The translations under genes were made by a program, and so were the position numbers. 64,000 nt of DNA from positions 620,001 through 684,000 of the forward strand of contig NZ_JAESVA010000003.1 in the NCBI RefSeq assembly GCF_020621385.1, written 5' to 3'. Shown in pieces: positions 60,443-64,000 of the stretch. The notes beneath the pieces were generated by a model. It worked only from the letters and a program-made list of their open reading frames with translations, made no database searches and was not told the origin of the DNA. Every line of letters starts with the position of its first letter. Position 1 is the first letter of the stretch. Source of the DNA: Acidisoma cellulosilyticum. Its GTDB lineage: Bacteria > Pseudomonadota > Alphaproteobacteria > Acetobacterales > Acetobacteraceae.

Positions 60443-61945
60443 TTATTTTACATCCGCCGGCGACAGGCCGCGAAAGCCCGTTCCGGCCAACACGGACAGG
60501 GTCATGAAAGGATAACCGCCGAAACGCAATGTCACGGGCGGTAGAACCATCAACTTGTCAAAAAGCGGCGCGAAGCGCGCGAGGATATAGGACTGGTGAT
60601 TGTCCGGCGTCAGCAGCAGCATCGGTCGGCCAAGGAAATGGTCGGCCGGTGCCACGATGCCGTATTCGCGCGTATCGTCCGCCAGCACCGTCACCGGAAA
60701 GCGGCCGCCCAATGCGTAGTCAACCTTCCCGGCATCGTTCCAGCGGGTGACGGCAACAACGAGATTGGGCGTGCTCAGCAGCCCGCGCGCGGCGAGTTGG
60801 GGGGCAAGGTCGTTCCAATCCACGCCGCCCGCGACATCGGTACCTTTGCCCAGAATGCCGGGACCGAAGGCGGCCGTCAGCCAGTTGAAGCGCATCTCGG
60901 TCCCGACCAGCGCAAGCGCGACGAGGACGAGCGCAACCGTGCCCAGAATGACGCGGCGCAATCTCGGCGCACCCGCCTGCAATCTGCGCGCGACCTCGGC
61001 ACCCAGCAGCGGAAACAGCATCAACGTGCCGGGCGCCGACCAGTGGTACAGAATATGGCGGGAGGACCAGATGGAGACGACGGCGAACAGCAGAACCGGC
61101 GTCGCGGCGAAAAGAGCCAGCAGCCAGCCGCGCGGTTCGGACGGCCCGCGCCGCAAGGCGCGCAGCCACAGCAGGATCAGCGGCACCCAGATCCAGGGCA
61201 ACACGAACAAGGCCTCGCCCGCCCAGACCCCGAAAGGCGCGAAGGGCTGAAAGCGCAAGCCGCCGGCCCGGTCGCCTTGGAATGCGAAAGACGCCCAGTG
61301 GTGCTGCTGGTTCCAGATCACCACCGGCAGGAAAAACAGCACGGCGAGCAGACCGGCGATCCAGGGCTGCGGGCGCATCAGCCAGACGCGCGCCTTGGGC
61401 GCGGTCACCAGGAATAGCGGCAGGCCAATCAAAACCAGCGCGCCATTGTATTTCGACAGCATCGCAAGACCGGCGCAAAGACCGGCGCCCAGCCAGTTCC
61501 CCCAGCGCCCGCCGCCGGGAATCACGGCAGTGGCACGAAGCGAGAACCACAGAAAGCCGAGCAACGCGCAGTCCAGCGGCCCGTCCGGCAGCACCCAGCC
61601 GCCTGCCGTCAGCCCATAGACCGGCGACAAGTTCATCAGCAGCGCAGCCCAGAACCCGGCCTGTTTATCGTGAAACAATGCCGTCGTGATCCGGGCCATC
61701 AGCCAGGTCGAGAGCGCGAACAGCAGGATGAAGGGCAGCCGCGCGACGACCGGCGCATCCGACCCTGTGACCCACATCGCGGCATGGGTCAGCCACCAGG
61801 CGATCGGCGGATGATCGAAATAGGAGAGTTCAAGATGGTGGCTGGCCGCCACCATATAGGTCTCGTCAATCCCGAGACCCATGAGCGACCCGAGCAGAAG
61901 GCGCAGCAGGCTGGTGACGAGGATCAGCAAAAAAAGCGGAGACAC
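60443..61945 (-). CDS. GT39-family membrane glycosyltransferase (ArnT/PMT type)
   Basis: A 500-residue protein with 10-12 membrane segments in its first 370 residues and a C-terminal periplasmic domain. The first loop carries GIDETYMVAASHHLELSYFDHPPIAWW, with the catalytic acidic residue and the YFDHPP motif of the PMT_2/ArnT superfamily. These enzymes use polyprenyl-phosphate sugars to glycosylate lipids or proteins on the outer side. The start is GTG 61945, 7 bp after the NYN gene stop. FolE follows after 48 bp. Confidence 0.87.
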   Translation of the reverse strand: MSPLFLLILVTSLLRLLLGSLMGLGIDETYMVAASHHLELSYFDHPPIAWWLTHAAMWVTGSDAPVVARLPFILLFALSTWLMARITTALFHDKQAGFWAALLMNLSPVYGLTAGGWVLPDGPLDCALLGFLWFSLRATAVIPGGGRWGNWLGAGLCAGLAMLSKYNGALVLIGLPLFLVTAPKARVWLMRPQPWIAGLLAVLFFLPVVIWNQQHHWASFAFQGDRAGGLRFQPFAPFGVWAGEALFVLPWIWVPLILLWLRALRRGPSEPRGWLLALFAATPVLLFAVVSIWSSRHILYHWSAPGTLMLFPLLGAEVARRLQAGAPRLRRVILGTVALVLVALALVGTEMRFNWLTAAFGPGILGKGTDVAGGVDWNDLAPQLAARGLLSTPNLVVAVTRWNDAGKVDYALGGRFPVTVLADDTREYGIVAPADHFLGRPMLLLTPDNHQSYILARFAPLFDKLMVLPPVTLRFGGYPFMTLSVLAGTGFRGLSPADVK

Positions 61946-61952
61946 GATCAGA

Positions 61953-62540
61953 TCACACCGGCCAGGCTATCGTCCGCTTGAAATCGGCATGCTCAAAGAG
62001 TTCCGGGGCCAGCCGCTGGCCGGGAAGGCTGATCAAAACCATCTGTATCCCTGACTTTCGTCCGTGCTTCATGGCAGGGATACAATCCGTGTCCCCGGTG
62101 ATCAGAATGATCCGGTCCGTCAGACGCTCATCGGAATAGGTCGCGATGTCGAGACCGATGCGCATATCGACGCCCTTTTGCTCGAAGTCGGGCCTGAAGT
62201 CATCATCCGACAGCGCGGCGGGAGAGATTGGAACACGCTTGGGCTTGAACCCTCTGAATTTCAGCACGCCCTCGCGAACCGCAAACAGGTCGCGGCGGGC
62301 GAGATCCCTCAGCCAGTCGCCTGAGCCCGTAAACTGCACCATGGCACCGGAGACGGGCAAACGGGCCTGCCCGACATAGGGCGCACAATCATAGTACAGG
62401 ATTCTGAGAAGCGCTTCCTGCGTCGGATCGGCGCAGGCATGGGCCAATTTTTCGATGAAGACGGGATCGTAGATCCGCTTGTTTTTCCGGGCGAGCACAC
62501 GCAGATGGCCGCCATCGATCATCACTACAGAACGGATCAT
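61953..62540 (-). CDS. NYN-domain (LabA-like PIN) protein
   Basis: A 195-residue protein with the PIN-like nuclease fold of the NYN group. The acidic residues expected at the active site are in VVMIDGGH, KGVDMRIGLDIA and ITGDTDCIPAMKHGRKSG. LabA-like proteins are found widely in bacteria, and RNase activity has been inferred or shown for some. It stands before a GT39 gene on the same strand and after a terminator, so it begins a transcription unit. Confidence 0.88.
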   Translation of the reverse strand: MIRSVVMIDGGHLRVLARKNKRIYDPVFIEKLAHACADPTQEALLRILYYDCAPYVGQARLPVSGAMVQFTGSGDWLRDLARRDLFAVREGVLKFRGFKPKRVPISPAALSDDDFRPDFEQKGVDMRIGLDIATYSDERLTDRIILITGDTDCIPAMKHGRKSGIQMVLISLPGQRLAPELFEHADFKRTIAWPV

Positions 62541-62553
62541 ATTCGAAACGATA

Positions 62554-62583
62554 AAGCCCCTGAACCGGTGGGTCCAGGGGCTT
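62554..62583 (-). terminator. Terminator after the sugar-acid dehydratase gene
   Basis: AAGCCCCTG (62554-62562) pairs with CAGGGGCTT (62575-62583). On the minus strand the stem is followed by TTTAT. It lies between the dehydratase stop at 62672 and the NYN start at 62540. Confidence 0.65.
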
Positions 62584-62671
62584 GAATATAGAAACCCGCC
62601 TACGGGCGTGCCGGATAGACGATCAATTTAGGCCAATGCATGGCCGAATTCAACGATAGCCTCGGCCGCGC

Positions 62672-64000
62672 CTAATGATTGTTGCGCGACTCGCCGCGGG
62701 TTTCCAGGACGTTCAGATATTGCGTCGCCGGCTCCAGACAGGCGCCGGTCCCCATCTGGCCGACCATGCTGCGATAGATCTCTTCCCAGGGCGTCTTGTT
62801 GTCGAGCACCGGCGGCGTATAGGCCGCGCGGCGCGTCGCCATTTCCTCGTCCGAAATCAGCACATCGACGCGACGGGCATTGAGGTCGATGCTGATGCGG
62901 TCGCCGTTCTTCAACAGCGCCAGGTTGCCGCCGACGGCCGCTTCCGGGGAAATATTGAGGATCGACGGACTGCCGGACGTCCCGGACTGGCGGCCGTCAC
63001 CCATCGTCGGCAGGGCATTGACGCCGCGCTTCAGCAGCACGGCCGGCGGCTGCATGTTCACGACCTCGGCGCTGCCCGGATAGCCGACCGGGCCGACATT
63101 GCGGATGATGAGGACGGTATCCTCATCGACGCCCAGATCCGGGTCCTCGATCCGCTCATGATAATCTTCCGGCCCTTCGAAGATCACGGCCTTGCCGAGG
63201 AAGACATTGGGATGGTCGGGGTTGCTCAGGAAACGGCTGCGGAATTCCGCGTCGATAACGCTGGTCTTCATGACGGCGGTCTCGAAGATATTGCCGGACA
63301 GCACGACATAGCCGGCATGATCCTTCAGCGGCGCGTCATAGGCGCGGATCACCTCACGGTCGCCGTCCTCGGTCCCGGCCAGATTTTCGGCGATCGACTT
63401 GCCGGTGACGGTCAGCGCCGAACCGTCGATCTTCCCCTTGGCCAGCAGTTCCTTCATCACCGCCGGCACGCCGCCGGCGCGATGGAAGGATTCGCCCAGG
63501 AAACGGCCCGCCGGCTGCATATCGACCAGCAGCGGAATCTCCGGCCCCAGGCGCTGCCAGTCTTCCAGACTGTGATCGACGCCCATATGGCGGGCGATGG
63601 CGATCATGCTGATCGGGCAATTGGACGAGGCGCCCAGCGCCGCCGCCGCCACCACCGCATTGTCGAAGGCCGTCTTGGTCATGATGTCGGACGGGCGCAG
63701 GTTTTCATGCACCATCTGCACGATCCGCCGCCCGGTCTCGTAGGAAATCTGCCCGCGCTCCCGATAAGGGGCGGGAATGGCGGCACAGCCCGGCAGGGAC
63801 ATGCCGAGCGCTTCGGCCAGCGCGTTCATCGAACTCGCCGTACCCATCGTATTGCAATGGCCGATGGAGGGCGCGGAGGCCGAGACCATCTCCATATATT
63901 CCTCGTAGCCGATCTCGCCTTCGGCATAGAGTTTTCGTGCATGCCAGACGACGGTGCCGGAACCGGCGAGCTTGCCCTTGAACCAGCCGTCCAGCATCGG
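62672..64000 (-). CDS. IlvD/Edd-family sugar-acid dehydratase, C-terminal 442 residues
   Basis: The frame enters at the right edge, so the N-terminus is missing; the visible PMLDGWFKGK start is internal. It belongs to the IlvD/Edd dehydratases, but GSGTVVWHARKLYAEGEI, HCNTMGTASSMNALAEALGMSLPG, ASSNCPISMIAIARHMGVD and the end PATQYLN resemble the pentonate branch (xylonate and arabinonate dehydratases) more than ilvD or edd. Cys in GHCNTMG would be one of the Fe-S cluster ligands. The xylulokinase and lactonase in this window make a pentose or sugar-acid role plausible, though not proven. Confidence 0.88.
   Translation of the reverse strand, partial: PMLDGWFKGKLAGSGTVVWHARKLYAEGEIGYEEYMEMVSASAPSIGHCNTMGTASSMNALAEALGMSLPGCAAIPAPYRERGQISYETGRRIVQMVHENLRPSDIMTKTAFDNAVVAAAALGASSNCPISMIAIARHMGVDHSLEDWQRLGPEIPLLVDMQPAGRFLGESFHRAGGVPAVMKELLAKGKIDGSALTVTGKSIAENLAGTEDGDREVIRAYDAPLKDHAGYVVLSGNIFETAVMKTSVIDAEFRSRFLSNPDHPNVFLGKAVIFEGPEDYHERIEDPDLGVDEDTVLIIRNVGPVGYPGSAEVVNMQPPAVLLKRGVNALPTMGDGRQSGTSGSPSILNISPEAAVGGNLALLKNGDRISIDLNARRVDVLISDEEMATRRAAYTPPVLDNKTPWEEIYRSMVGQMGTGACLEPATQYLNVLETRGESRNNH

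Noticed and set aside
1-64000. CRISPR arrays, toxin-antitoxin pairs, prophage or restriction genes
   Set aside because: No regularly spaced identical repeats with unique spacers and no proteins of these families among the supported genes; the repeats present are dispersed, not arrays.

Overview
The window is G+C-rich, densely coded DNA from an alphaproteobacterium. Several things point to Rhodospirillales, most likely Acetobacteraceae: the thrB-rnhA pair, a MucR/Ros-type regulator, a Fur gene abutting an olsB-like acyltransferase, AhpCF with OxyR, a zinc-lid adenylate kinase, and a huge beta-helix cell-surface protein that starts without an obvious signal peptide. The family assignment is inference from gene content; no 16S gene is present. 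Most of it is core metabolism and housekeeping. I see no CRISPR array, prophage, toxin-antitoxin pair or transposase gene.

Layout. 1-5.3 kb (minus strand): 5' part of a beta-helix repeat protein, hisG-hisD, a protein built of nine Y...HY...FD repeats, and a CDP-diacylglycerol pyrophosphatase. 5.4-11.8 kb (plus): MAPEG protein, a DEAD-box helicase with an altered DEGD motif, thrB-rnhA, a 21-codon leader ORF with hairpins ahead of an ABC-F ATPase, and a family 2 glycosyltransferase. 11.8-17.2 kb: a carbohydrate/ketone catabolism block (cupin dioxygenase-like, SDR, IclR regulator; then divergent GntR regulator, uronate-dehydrogenase-like enzyme and a lactonase). A promoter with two tandem palindromic operators precedes the cupin gene. 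17.2-24.7 kb: small secreted protein, OsmC, FKBP, a glutamine-synthetase-like/cysteine-hydrolase pair, dodecin, ilvD and PPK2. 24.8-28.3 kb: ahpC-ahpF-oxyR with a recognisable OxyR operator. 28.4-36 kb: dinB-xylB, a WD40/COG0523 GTPase pair, and a TusA/GT4/O-antigen-ligase cluster. 36-43.2 kb: mucR, fur-olsB, a hydroxyacid dehydrogenase, an Rlu pseudouridine synthase overlapping rarA, and a Tat-exported GH1 glucosidase. 43.5-49.2 kb: secY-adk-rpsM-rpsK-rpoA-rplQ, lipB and tRNA-Leu(GAG). 49.3-64 kb: maeB, galU, a phosphohexomutase, a GGCT-like protein, isocitrate dehydrogenase, a methyltransferase/glycosyltransferase fusion, MOSC, ankyrin, folE, a GT39 membrane enzyme, a NYN-domain protein and a truncated sugar-acid dehydratase.

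Functional threads. Oxidative stress defence (AhpC, AhpF, OxyR, OsmC) and envelope glycan synthesis (galU, phosphohexomutase, GT2, GT4, O-antigen ligase, GT39, MT-GT fusion) recur. Sugar-acid and pentose catabolism (uronate dehydrogenase-like, lactonase, xylulokinase, pentonate-type dehydratase) is spread over the window.

The intergenic DNA is unusually structured. Six short TA-bounded elements share one terminal sequence but carry two unrelated palindromic cores, and three of them begin exactly on a stop codon. Solo copies of one core also occur, and a separate repeat of about 70-105 bp abuts two of the elements. These nested elements, the leader ORF before the ABC-F gene, and the tandem operators are the most promising unexplained signals.
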